Shown here: positions 1-7,422 of the stretch, one piece after another
Layout of the letters: the number at the start of each line of letters is the position of its first letter
How positions within the stretch are numbered: position 1 is the first letter of the stretch
Assembly: GCF_042667405.1 (NCBI RefSeq)
Contig: NZ_JBHVAL010000006.1
Location: forward strand, 62,001-126,000
DNA length: 64,000 bases
Direction: 5' to 3'
From: Arthrobacter sp042667405
GTDB taxonomy: Bacteria; Actinomycetota; Actinomycetes; Actinomycetales; Micrococcaceae
Program-made: the position numbers and the translations under genes
The notes under the pieces: generated by a model
Databases searched by the model: none
The model's input: only the letters and a program-made list of their open reading frames with translations
What the model was told of the DNA's origin: nothing

Positions 1-96
1 TTCCCGGTTGACCCCCCGCCGCTTGCGCAGCGGCTGCGCTTCCGGGATGCCCGACGGCGGCTGGCTGGCCATGGTGGCGACGCTCGTGGTGCTCAT
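1..96 (-). CDS. Sugar ABC transporter permease (MalG-type), N-terminal fragment
   Basis: These are the first 32 codons of a gene that runs off the left edge. Only a hydrophilic N-terminal tail with a basic patch (LRKRRGVN) is visible, as is usual before the first helix of MalG-type permeases. Its ATG lies inside the stop codon of the upstream permease gene (TGATG), so the two are translationally coupled. The call rests mostly on gene order: binding protein, first permease, second permease is the standard arrangement. No membrane segment or EAA loop falls inside the window, so the family assignment is inference. Confidence 0.6.
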   Translation of the reverse strand, partial: MSTTSVATMASQPPSGIPEAQPLRKRRGVNRE

Positions 97-983
97 CAGT
101 TGTCCTTTCCTGGCCGCCAGATGGTGCCCACTGCAACGAAGGCAATGGCCAGCATTGCCAGAAGGTAGATCGTGCCCATGGCACTGGCCAGGCCGGGGTC
201 GCCGAAGCGGATCATGGTCCGGTAGATCAGCAAGCTCATGGTTTCCGAGGCCGACTGGGGTCCGCCGTTGGTCTGGATAAGGATGGTGTCAAAGGCCCTC
301 GCCGCATCGATTCCGCGGACCACCAGTGCTACGGCAATCACGGGACGAAGCAGGGGAAGGATGATCCGGAACAGGAGCGCCGGAGCCCGTGCACCGTCCA
401 GGCGGGCGGCCTCGAGGAGGTCGCCGGGGATGTTCTGGAGCCCTGCGAACAGCACCAGGCACATGAACGAGGTGGTAAGCCAGATATCCGGGATGGCCAC
501 GGAGAACAACACGATGTTGGGGTCGGAGAGCCAGCCGATCTGGTTGGGGTCGGACAGGATGCCCGCCTGGTGGAGGAGCGTTCCGATCAGGCCGAAGTTG
601 TCGATCATCAGGAACTTCCAAAGCAGGCCTGCCACGATCGGGGCGATCATCAGCGGGTAGAGGAAGACGGTCCGCCAGATCTGGGACTTTTTGCCGAGCG
701 TAGTGAACAGCAAAGCCATGCCCAGGCCCAGGGCGAATTCGAGGGTCACCACCACCAGGGTGTAGGCGAACGTGCGCCATCCGGCGCTGGTGAAGGCCTC
801 GGAGGTGAACGCGGTGACGTAGTTCTGGAACCCCACGAAGTCGCGGGGGCCGCCGGCAATGGGGGAGATCTTGAAGAAGCTGTCTGCCACCAGGCGGAAG
901 AGCGGGTAGGCCACAAATACGGCCAGGAACAGTGCCGCGGGCGTCATCAAATAGAGGGCGAAGCGGCGATCGGAGATACGCAC
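96..983 (-). CDS. Sugar ABC transporter permease (MalF/UgpA-type)
   Basis: This is an inner-membrane subunit of a binding-protein-dependent oligosaccharide importer. The 295-residue product has a hydrophobic first helix near residues 10-30, further helices, and near residue 195 the EAA loop (EAARLDGARAPALLFRIILP) that docks on the ATPase. Length fits the family (about 290-310). It starts with GTG at 983 and a weak purine-rich ribosome site. It follows the binding-protein gene by 80 bases and overlaps the next permease gene. No ATPase gene is in view; such systems often use a shared MsmK/UgpC-type ATPase encoded elsewhere. The divergent fructan enzymes suggest fructo-oligosaccharides or difructose anhydrides as substrate, which is inference. 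Confidence 0.9.
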   Translation of the reverse strand: MRISDRRFALYLMTPAALFLAVFVAYPLFRLVADSFFKISPIAGGPRDFVGFQNYVTAFTSEAFTSAGWRTFAYTLVVVTLEFALGLGMALLFTTLGKKSQIWRTVFLYPLMIAPIVAGLLWKFLMIDNFGLIGTLLHQAGILSDPNQIGWLSDPNIVLFSVAIPDIWLTTSFMCLVLFAGLQNIPGDLLEAARLDGARAPALLFRIILPLLRPVIAVALVVRGIDAARAFDTILIQTNGGPQSASETMSLLIYRTMIRFGDPGLASAMGTIYLLAMLAIAFVAVGTIWRPGKDN

Positions 984-1063
984 GGTATTTCTTTTCTGCT
1001 GGTTGGGACCGCGGCCGGCACTGTTTTTCGCGCGGTGCGCGTGCCGGTGCCGGCCGCGGAGTC

Positions 1064-2350
1064 TTACTTCAGGAGGTCCTGGATCTGCTTCTTGGCATCA
1101 GCCAGGAGGGCGGAGGTGTCGCCACCGGCCACGGCCTTCTGCAGCAACGGGATCAGGACGGTGTCAACGATCTGCTGCCACTTGGCGGTGGCGGGCCGGG
1201 TGGCCGTGGCCTGGCCGTTGAGGGTCTCGATCAGCGGCTTGAAGCTCTCGTAACCAGGCTGGTCCTGGTACTTCTGGAAGGCACTGATGCGGGAGGCCAA
1301 GCCAAGCTTGGATTCAATTCCCTTGTCGTTGTAGTCGTAGGCGCACTTGATGAACTTCTTGGCAGCGTCCGTGTTCTTGGTTGCCTTGGGAACGGACAGG
1401 TACCACGGTCCCGGAACGCCTGCGACGCCGGCGCTGCCGCCGATCATCGCTGCGGCTCCTACCTTTCCTGCCACCGGAGCATCGGCAGGAATCTGGCGGT
1501 AGGCGTGGGCCCAGAAGCGGGTCATGGCGGTCTTGCCCTGGTTGAACAGGTTCTGGGCTGCGGCCCAGTCAACCTGTGCAGCGCCACTCGGGGCGTCTTT
1601 GGCCAGGCTCACGTAGAAGTCCAGGGCTTCCTTGTGGGCGGCGTTGTCGATCACCACGTTGTTGTCCTTGTCCAGGACCATCGGTGAGCCGGCCTGGAGG
1701 ACGTGGGCAAGCCATTCGGTTTCCACGGCGCCCTTGACGTCCGTGCCGTACATTCCGTCCCTGGTGAAGAAAGCGGAAATGTCCTGGTACTGCTTCCACG
1801 TTTTGGGGGCGGCGAGCTCGTAGCCGTACTTGGCCTGGAAATCGGCCTTGTTCTTGGCGTCCTCGAACAGGTCCTTGCGGTACAGGATGATCTCGGCGTT
1901 GGTCCAGGCCGGCATGCCGATGAAGTGGCCGTCCACGTTGGCTTCCTTCACCAGGGCCGGGAAGATGTCCTTCTTTGCCTCGTCGGTGAAGAGCTCGTCG
2001 ATGGGCTGGACGGCGTCCTTGAAGCTGGGGAGCCATACGGAGTCCAGCGCCGCGACGTCGAAGGAGACGTTGCCGGAGGAGAATTCGCTGGAGAGTCGGT
2101 TGAACATGCCGTCGTAGGGGAGTTCGACGAAGTTCACGTCCACGCCGGCGTCCTTCTTGCACTGCTCGGCTACGCCGGTCAGTTCGGCGTGGCCGCCGGC
2201 TTCGACCAGGACGTTGATGGAGCTGGAGCCGCCTGAACCGCCTGAGGAGGGTGCGGGACCGCCGGCGCCACAACCGGTGGCAACGAGTGCGACGGCGGTG
2301 CACAGCCCGCCGAGGGTGACGAGCTTGGAGATGGTGTTTCGAGTGGACAT
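1064..2350 (-). CDS. Extracellular sugar-binding lipoprotein of ABC transporter
   Basis: This is the substrate-capturing protein of the importer, anchored to the outer face of the membrane by a lipid. The 428-residue product begins with a lipoprotein signal peptide ending in a lipobox (LVATGC, about residue 24), then a Gly/Ser linker and a family 1 solute-binding fold. The start is ATG 2350. The open frame continues upstream to 2767, but that stretch has no coding character, whereas the lipoprotein signal begins at this ATG. It is divergent from the fructan-degrading genes at 2799-6877 across a region with a LacI-type operator, so import and extracellular breakdown are probably co-regulated. 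Confidence 0.9.
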   Translation of the reverse strand: MSTRNTISKLVTLGGLCTAVALVATGCGAGGPAPSSGGSGGSSSINVLVEAGGHAELTGVAEQCKKDAGVDVNFVELPYDGMFNRLSSEFSSGNVSFDVAALDSVWLPSFKDAVQPIDELFTDEAKKDIFPALVKEANVDGHFIGMPAWTNAEIILYRKDLFEDAKNKADFQAKYGYELAAPKTWKQYQDISAFFTRDGMYGTDVKGAVETEWLAHVLQAGSPMVLDKDNNVVIDNAAHKEALDFYVSLAKDAPSGAAQVDWAAAQNLFNQGKTAMTRFWAHAYRQIPADAPVAGKVGAAAMIGGSAGVAGVPGPWYLSVPKATKNTDAAKKFIKCAYDYNDKGIESKLGLASRISAFQKYQDQPGYESFKPLIETLNGQATATRPATAKWQQIVDTVLIPLLQKAVAGGDTSALLADAKKQIQDLLK

Positions 2351-2421
2351 CTCTGTCGACTCACTTTCTCTTGAACGGAAATTGCAGAGAGATGGGGATG
2401 ACACGTCTTTGGCTTGAAAAA

Positions 2422-2446
2422 TCGTTTTGCCAAAACGACTTGGCAA
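2422..2446. promoter_or_regulatory. LacI-type operator palindrome
   Basis: Positions 2422-2438 read TCGTTTTGCCAAAACGA, a 17-base palindrome that is perfect around its central C. This is the size and style of operators bound by LacI/GalR regulators. A second overlapping inverted repeat, TTGCCAA at 2427-2433 with TTGGCAA at 2440-2446, extends it. It lies about 75 bases upstream of the binding-protein start and is well placed to control the leftward ABC operon. The regulator gene is not in the window. Confidence 0.65.
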
Positions 2447-2555
2447 CGACATTAGGGCCGGGTGGTCGGGCGTGTCAACTGTTTCCCTCGAAACTTTTCG
2501 GACTCTTGACGCTTGGGATTGGATGCCCATAAAGTGATCCGCGCCACTCGACAAA

Positions 2556-2597
2556 TCGTTTTGGCATATTTTGGCTGATTTGGCAAGTTTTTGGCAA
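2556..2597. promoter_or_regulatory. Second half-operator and TTGGCA boxes
   Basis: The left half of the 2422 operator recurs at 2556-2565 (TCGTTTTGGC) without a matching right half. TTGGCAAG follows twice, at 2579-2586 and 2590-2597. These words match the arms of the palindrome at 2427-2446, so the same regulator could bind both ends of the divergent region and loop it. This is an inference from word repetition only. Confidence 0.4.
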
Positions 2598-2647
2598 GGC
2601 CCTGGTTGCTTGGCCGCACCCGTTTGCGCCGATGGCACCCGTACCCC

Positions 2648-2717
2648 GGGGTGCGCCGGGCGGGAACGGGTGCGTCCCATCCCACGAAGGGGTGCGCCGG
2701 GCGGGAACGGGTGCGTC
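2648..2717. repeat. 29-bp direct repeat pair
   Basis: The same 29 bases, starting GGGGTGCGCCGGGCGGGAAC, occur at 2648-2676 and 2689-2717, 41 bases apart. The core word AACGGGTGCG also occurs inverted just upstream (around 2617-2626). The repeats lie between the operator region and the leader gene, so they would fall in the promoter or 5' leader of the fructanase transcript. Confidence 0.8.
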
Positions 2718-2798
2718 GCGCGTTCCATCGTCCTTGGACACGTCCACCATGGCCGATCAAGCAACAACCAAAGCAGTCACCGAGTTCGAAGGAGAACC

Positions 2799-2981
2799 AT
2801 GGACCCATCCCTGCCCCTGAGCCGGAGGAGCATCCTCCGGTTGATTCCCGCGGCGGCAGTTGCGGCCACCGCCGTCGTGCTGTCCGCGAAGGAAGCCTTG
2901 GCGAAAGAACCAACCCAGCAGGCAGTCGCCCCAGAGACCCCGACAACCACGGGTCACCGCGCAATCATCGGCATGCTCTAG
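2799..2981 (+). CDS. Short Tat-signal leader protein upstream of the fructotransferase
   Basis: This 60-residue reading frame starts at ATG 2799 behind a clear GGAGAA ribosome site. Residues 8-15 (LSRRSILR) form a twin-arginine motif, followed by a hydrophobic Ala/Val-rich segment and an AxA-type cleavage site (KEALA), which together make a complete Tat signal peptide. About 25 residues follow before a stop. In known secreted inulin fructotransferases such a leader is fused to the enzyme. Here the enzyme starts 74 bases later in another frame with its own ribosome site and GTG. The gene could be a stand-alone exported peptide or the amputated leader of a frameshifted precursor. Confidence 0.6.
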   Translation: MDPSLPLSRRSILRLIPAAAVAATAVVLSAKEALAKEPTQQAVAPETPTTTGHRAIIGML

Positions 2982-3055
2982 CGCCACGCCAGCACTACCC
3001 AGCACCAAGCAAGGCCACTCAAGCAGTACCCCCAACGATGTGAGGAGAACACGCT

Positions 3056-4261
3056 GTGACCACTGTCTACGACGTCACCACCTGGACTGTCCCCGGAAAC
3101 CCATCCGCCACGCCCTACAACGACATCGGGCTCATCATCAACAGCATCATTGCCGATGTGAAATCACAGCAGACCAACCAGGCATCCAAACCGGGGGCCG
3201 TTGTCTACATCCCGCCGGGAGACTACTCACTCAAGACCCGGGTCAATGTTGACGTCAGCTTTCTGACCATCCGTGGATCCGGGCACGGCTTCACATCCAG
3301 CAGCATCCGCTACAACGCCGGCAATACTTCCAGCTGGCATGAAATCAATCCCGGGGGTAGCCGGATCCGGGTGGAAAACACAGACGGAAACACCGACGCC
3401 TTCAGGGTTTACCGCACCGGCGACCCACGCCTGAGCTCCATCGTGTTCCAGAATTTCTGCCTGGACGGGGTGTCCTTCAACTCCAACCAGAACTCCTACG
3501 TCAACGGCAAGACAGGCATCCGCTTCGATTCCGCGAACGACTCCTGCCGGGTGGAAGGCATGGGCATGGTCTACCTGGAACACGGCCTGGTGGTCCGGGA
3601 CACCGACGCCCTGAGTGTGAGCGGCAACTTCCTGGCCGAGTGCGGAAGCTGCGTGGAACTCACCGGTTCCGGGCAGGCCTCCAAAGTCACAGACAACCTG
3701 ATCGGTGCAGGCTACGTTGGATTCTCCATCTACGCGGAGGGCCACATGGGCTTGTTGGTCAGCGCCAACAACGTCTTCCCCCGGGGCAAGAGCAGTGTGC
3801 ACTTCAAGAACTGCACCCGCTCCACCATCACCAGCAACCGGTTCCACGCGTTCTACCCCGGCATGTTCAACTTCGAGGGAAGCTGCACGGAAAACCTGGT
3901 GGGAGCCAACCACTTCCTGAGGCAAATGGAACCCTTCGATCCCCTCAAGCCCTACAACAATGGCTTGGATGACCTGTTCGGCCTGGTCCATCTGGCAGGC
4001 AGTGGGAACACAGTGACCGGCAACCACTTCAGCTACGACGTGCCCTCGGGTTCAGTGACCCCGTCTGGCCAGAAACCCACCATCATCCTGGTGGCCTCCG
4101 GTGCCAACAACTACATTGCCGCGAACAACACCATCTCCTCGGTGGCTGCGAACACGGTGGTGCTGGACGGTTCAACCACCGGCACCAAGGTGCTGGACAG
4201 CGGTGGTGCCGGCGAATTTGTGCACTACACCAGCTCCTACTCGTTCCGGGCAACCCCTTAG
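3056..4261 (+). CDS. Inulin fructotransferase (GH91, difructose-anhydride-forming)
   Basis: The 401-residue product resembles GH91 inulin fructotransferases along its whole length, from the N-terminal YDVTTW block through YIPPGDYSL, NGKTGI and AECGSCVELTGSGQA to GNGLDDL-like and VVLDGSTTGTKVLDSG blocks. These enzymes are trimeric right-handed beta-helix proteins that release difructose anhydride I or III from the end of inulin by intramolecular transfer (EC 4.2.2.17/18); the sequence alone does not show which. Start is GTG 3056, six bases after GAGGAGAA. No signal peptide is present, although homologues are secreted; the leader at 2799 may explain this. It is followed 27 bases later by the GH32 gene, so they form one fructan operon. 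Confidence 0.85.
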   Translation: MTTVYDVTTWTVPGNPSATPYNDIGLIINSIIADVKSQQTNQASKPGAVVYIPPGDYSLKTRVNVDVSFLTIRGSGHGFTSSSIRYNAGNTSSWHEINPGGSRIRVENTDGNTDAFRVYRTGDPRLSSIVFQNFCLDGVSFNSNQNSYVNGKTGIRFDSANDSCRVEGMGMVYLEHGLVVRDTDALSVSGNFLAECGSCVELTGSGQASKVTDNLIGAGYVGFSIYAEGHMGLLVSANNVFPRGKSSVHFKNCTRSTITSNRFHAFYPGMFNFEGSCTENLVGANHFLRQMEPFDPLKPYNNGLDDLFGLVHLAGSGNTVTGNHFSYDVPSGSVTPSGQKPTIILVASGANNYIAANNTISSVAANTVVLDGSTTGTKVLDSGGAGEFVHYTSSYSFRATP

Positions 4262-4288
4262 CGCCGGGCCGAGCAGGAAGGTCTGTCA

Positions 4289-6877
4289 ATGATGACAAGA
4301 CGCACCAAACCGCCGATGGTCGCCTCGGTGATTGCCGCCGTCGTGGTTTCACTGTCCCTCGTGGCGACAACAGCTCCGGCGCACGCCACCGATCCTGACC
4401 CCGCAACCCAGCAGTACCGTCCTTCTGTGCACTACACCCCGTTGAAGAACTGGATGAACGATCCCAACGGGCTGGTCTACAACAACGGCACGTACCACAT
4501 GTACTACCAGTACAACCCTTACGGGACGACGTGGGGAAACATGAGCTGGGGCCACGCGACCTCCACGGATCTGCTGCATTGGTCCGAACAGCCGTTGGCC
4601 ATCCCACAGACCGTCAACGGCAGCGGACAGGCCACGGAGGACATCTTCTCCGGTTCCATCGTGGTGGATTCGCAGAACACCAGTGGCTTTGGAACGCTTC
4701 AAAACCCGCCGATGGTGGCCGTTTACACCAGCAATTTCACCGGCAACCATCCCCTCTATCCGGGGAAGCAGGCCCAATCCCTGGCTTACAGCACGGACAA
4801 CGGGCAGACGTGGACCAAATACTCCGGAAATCCCGTGCTTAGCAGGAACACCACGGACTTCCGGGACCCCAAAGTGTTCTGGTACCAGGGCCCTGCCGGT
4901 TCCTACTGGGTCATGTCGGCCGTGGAAGCCAATGAGCACAGGGTCCTGTTTTACAAGAGCAGCGACTTGAAGAGCTGGACTTACCTGGACGACTTCAAGC
5001 CGGCCAATGCCACCGGCGGGCAGTGGGAATGCCCGGACCTTTTCCCCTTGGCGGTGGACGGCAACACCAACAACACCAAATGGGTCCTGGTGGTGAACAT
5101 CAACCCGGGATCAGTGGCCGGCGGCAGTGGAGGCCAATACTTCGTCGGAAGTTTTAACGGCACCACCTTTACCTCCGAAACCACCGATCCGGTCGACGTT
5201 GCTCCGCCGGGGACCTTGATTGCCGGGTTCAATGGCGGTAGTTACAGCGGCTGGAATGTCGGGAATGACCCGGCCAACCCTTCAGGTCCATGGGGCAGCA
5301 GCCCTGCTTCCGGAACGCTGGCGGGTCAGCAAACTGTGACCGGGTCCATCGGTGCCGGGCTCGTGAACGGGTTCAACGGCGGAGATGTCCCCACAGGCAC
5401 CTTGGAGTCGGCGCCCTTCACCGTTACCAAGGACTACGTCAACTTCCTGGCGGGCGGCGGAAACCACCCGCGGCAACCGGGGGAGCAGATTGGCAACACC
5501 CCGCCGCCGGGCTACCTCCTGTTCGACGGCTTCGATTATCCGGGAACACTCAGCGCTGCCGGCTGGCAGCTGACCGGTGACTTCGAGGCAGCCAGGAACC
5601 CGTCGTCGGCGGGTGGTGAGTACGCCATAGGAAAGCGCATCAACACCTTCGAAGGCGGACCCAACGCCGATAACAACACTGGAACCATCACCTCACCCGA
5701 GTTCTATCTGACCAACACCAATATCGGGTTCCTCCTGGGTGGTGGCAACCGGACGGACGGCACACTCCAGGTGGAACTGTTGGTGGGCGGCGTTCCCGTC
5801 CGGAGCACCACAGGCAGCAACTCCGGCGATCTGAACTGGAAGAACTGGGATGTCTCCCAGTATTACGGCCAGATCGCACGGATCCGGATCGTGGACAACG
5901 CCACCGGACCTTGGGGTCACCTGACACTGGACAACATGGTTCTGGGCTCACAACCGGCGCAGCCGCGAAGCAGCGAGACCACGGTGAACCTGATGGTCAA
6001 CGGGCAAGCCGTCCGCACCACCACCGGCTCCGATTCCGAGCACCTGGACTGGAAGGCCTGGGACGTCAGTGCCTACAAGGGAAGCCAGGCGACCATCCGG
6101 ATCGTAGACAACAACCGCGGCGGGTGGGGTCACATCCTGGCGGACGAGTTCGTGGCTTCCGACATCACCCGCTTGGAACAGCACGACTGGCTGGACTGGG
6201 GAAGGGACTACTACGCGGCCGTCTCGTTCAACAACGTCCCGAACGGCAAGCGGATCATGCTCGGCTGGATGAACAACTGGGACTACGGGCAGTCCACACC
6301 CACCAGCACCTGGCGGGGTTCCATGGCCCTGCCCCGCGAAGTCCAGCTCACACAGACCAGCCAGGGTCCCAGGCTCACCCAGAAAGCTGTCCAGCAGGTG
6401 GATAGCCTGAAGAACACAGGGGCTGCCTACACGGCTCCCGCCCAGGACATCGCGTCGGGAACCAGCAGTCTTCCCATTTCCGGGGACGTGCTGCAGATCG
6501 ATGCGCAGTTCTCTCCGGGAACGGCTACGGCGTTCGGGCTGAAGGTCCTGGGCGACGGCACGGAGGCTACCACGATTGGCTACACAACAGCCTCGGGGCG
6601 GGCATTCATTGACAGGACCGCCTCGGGAAACGAGGGCTTCCACCCTGCCTTCGCGTCTCTGGACGACGCGCCGGTCCAGCTCATCAATGGCAAGCTCACC
6701 CTGCGGATCTATGTGGACAAGGCCTCCGTGGAGGTGTTTGCCCAGGATGGCCTGACGACGCTCACGGATCAGGTCTTCCCTTCGGCAGGCGCCACCTCCC
6801 TGTCCCTCTTCTCGGAAGGAGGGACCGCCCGGCTCGAAAGCCTCACCGTCACGCCGCTCAACAAGGCGATGTGGTAG
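4289..6877 (+). CDS. Secreted GH32 fructanase (levanase/exo-inulinase) with nested inserted modules
   Basis: This enzyme hydrolyses beta-fructans. The 862-residue product has a Sec signal ending near residue 33 (APAHA), then a five-bladed GH32 propeller with all three catalytic blocks: WMNDPNG (nucleophile Asp58), RDP (Asp193) and ECPD (acid/base Glu247). Most family members are about 450-550 residues; the excess is an insert near residues 305-625 that interrupts the propeller before the last blade resumes at DWGRDYYAAVSFNN. The insert holds beta-rich modules of one repeat family, one complete copy nested inside a split copy. A C-terminal beta-sandwich completes the GH32 fold. Start is ATG 4289 after AGGAAGG. 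Levan versus inulin specificity cannot be read from sequence. Confidence 0.9.
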   Translation: MMTRRTKPPMVASVIAAVVVSLSLVATTAPAHATDPDPATQQYRPSVHYTPLKNWMNDPNGLVYNNGTYHMYYQYNPYGTTWGNMSWGHATSTDLLHWSEQPLAIPQTVNGSGQATEDIFSGSIVVDSQNTSGFGTLQNPPMVAVYTSNFTGNHPLYPGKQAQSLAYSTDNGQTWTKYSGNPVLSRNTTDFRDPKVFWYQGPAGSYWVMSAVEANEHRVLFYKSSDLKSWTYLDDFKPANATGGQWECPDLFPLAVDGNTNNTKWVLVVNINPGSVAGGSGGQYFVGSFNGTTFTSETTDPVDVAPPGTLIAGFNGGSYSGWNVGNDPANPSGPWGSSPASGTLAGQQTVTGSIGAGLVNGFNGGDVPTGTLESAPFTVTKDYVNFLAGGGNHPRQPGEQIGNTPPPGYLLFDGFDYPGTLSAAGWQLTGDFEAARNPSSAGGEYAIGKRINTFEGGPNADNNTGTITSPEFYLTNTNIGFLLGGGNRTDGTLQVELLVGGVPVRSTTGSNSGDLNWKNWDVSQYYGQIARIRIVDNATGPWGHLTLDNMVLGSQPAQPRSSETTVNLMVNGQAVRTTTGSDSEHLDWKAWDVSAYKGSQATIRIVDNNRGGWGHILADEFVASDITRLEQHDWLDWGRDYYAAVSFNNVPNGKRIMLGWMNNWDYGQSTPTSTWRGSMALPREVQLTQTSQGPRLTQKAVQQVDSLKNTGAAYTAPAQDIASGTSSLPISGDVLQIDAQFSPGTATAFGLKVLGDGTEATTIGYTTASGRAFIDRTASGNEGFHPAFASLDDAPVQLINGKLTLRIYVDKASVEVFAQDGLTTLTDQVFPSAGATSLSLFSEGGTARLESLTVTPLNKAMW

Positions 6878-6937
6878 CCGGTGATTAAGTACGACGGCGG
6901 CCGGTCGCCAAGGTGACCAGCCGCCGTCGTGCGTGTG

Positions 6938-6998
6938 AGTTTTTGTACAGCTAATGCCCTTAAGAACGCGTCTTAAGGGCATTAGCTGTACGAAAACT
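6938..6998. terminator. Long palindromic hairpin (family A), bidirectional terminator candidate
   Basis: Arms 6938-6965 and 6971-6998 are 28 bases each with one mismatch and a 5-base loop (ACGCG). The outer arm begins AGTTTTTGTACAG. It lies between the convergent GH32 and universal stress genes, ending three bases before the latter's stop, so it can end transcripts from both sides. There is no U-tract right after the stem. A second copy with the same outer arm but a different inner stem is at 16058-16122. Confidence 0.75.
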
Positions 6999-7001
6999 CT
7001 C

Positions 7002-7394
7002 CTAGTCGGCTTTGACGGCGAGGACCGGGCAGTCCGCCTCCAGAAGGATGCGCTGGGACACGCTGCCCATGATGAGTTTGCCCACCGGGCTGCGGCGCCG
7101 GAGGCCGATGACGATCAGCGCGGCGTCGTGCTCCTCAGCGGCGTCAAGTACTTCCGCCGCTGCGTCATGGCCGCGAATGGGCTGCTTGATGACGTGCTGG
7201 ACGCCGTGCCCGGCCAGCCGGTCCTCGATGCTCTGGATCTCCGGCTCCTGCGCGAAACGGTTGTCCACCAGGGCGTCACCCTTGGACGAGTTGATGACCA
7301 GCAGGGTGTCGTTGCTCTTCTTGGCCTCGGCGATCGCCTGCGTCAACGCAGCCTCGCCCTCTGGTGTGGGGACGTATCCCACCACGATGGTCAT
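7002..7394 (-). CDS. Universal stress protein (UspA family)
   Basis: This 130-residue cytosolic protein has the single Usp fold: an N-terminal strand MTIVVGYVP, a middle helix pair, and a C-terminal nucleotide-binding loop (SPVGKLIMGSVS) followed by CPVLAVKAD. Many family members bind ATP and modulate stress survival, but no specific partner can be inferred. The start is ATG 7394 after AGGAGA; the longer open frame to 7541 is not needed. It lies 28 bases downstream of tctA on the same strand and may be read through from the transporter operon. The family A hairpin follows its stop immediately. Confidence 0.9.
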   Translation of the reverse strand: MTIVVGYVPTPEGEAALTQAIAEAKKSNDTLLVINSSKGDALVDNRFAQEPEIQSIEDRLAGHGVQHVIKQPIRGHDAAAEVLDAAEEHDAALIVIGLRRRSPVGKLIMGSVSQRILLEADCPVLAVKAD

Positions 7395-7422
7395 GGTTTC
7401 TCCTGTTCGATGTGGCTTGTGC

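Larger units (their letters stand above)
2351..2798. other. Divergent intergenic region of the fructan locus
   Basis: This 448-base stretch separates the binding-protein gene from the leader and fructanase genes. It holds the palindromic operator at 2422-2446, repeated TTGGCA boxes around 2560-2597 and a pair of 29-base direct repeats at 2648-2717. No convincing gene was seen in it. It must contain both divergent promoters. It is more AT-rich and more structured than other gaps in the window. Confidence 0.7.

Noticed and set aside
2351..2767. N-terminal extension of the sugar-binding lipoprotein
   Set aside because: The extension precedes a complete lipoprotein signal that starts at 2350, and covers the operator and repeats.
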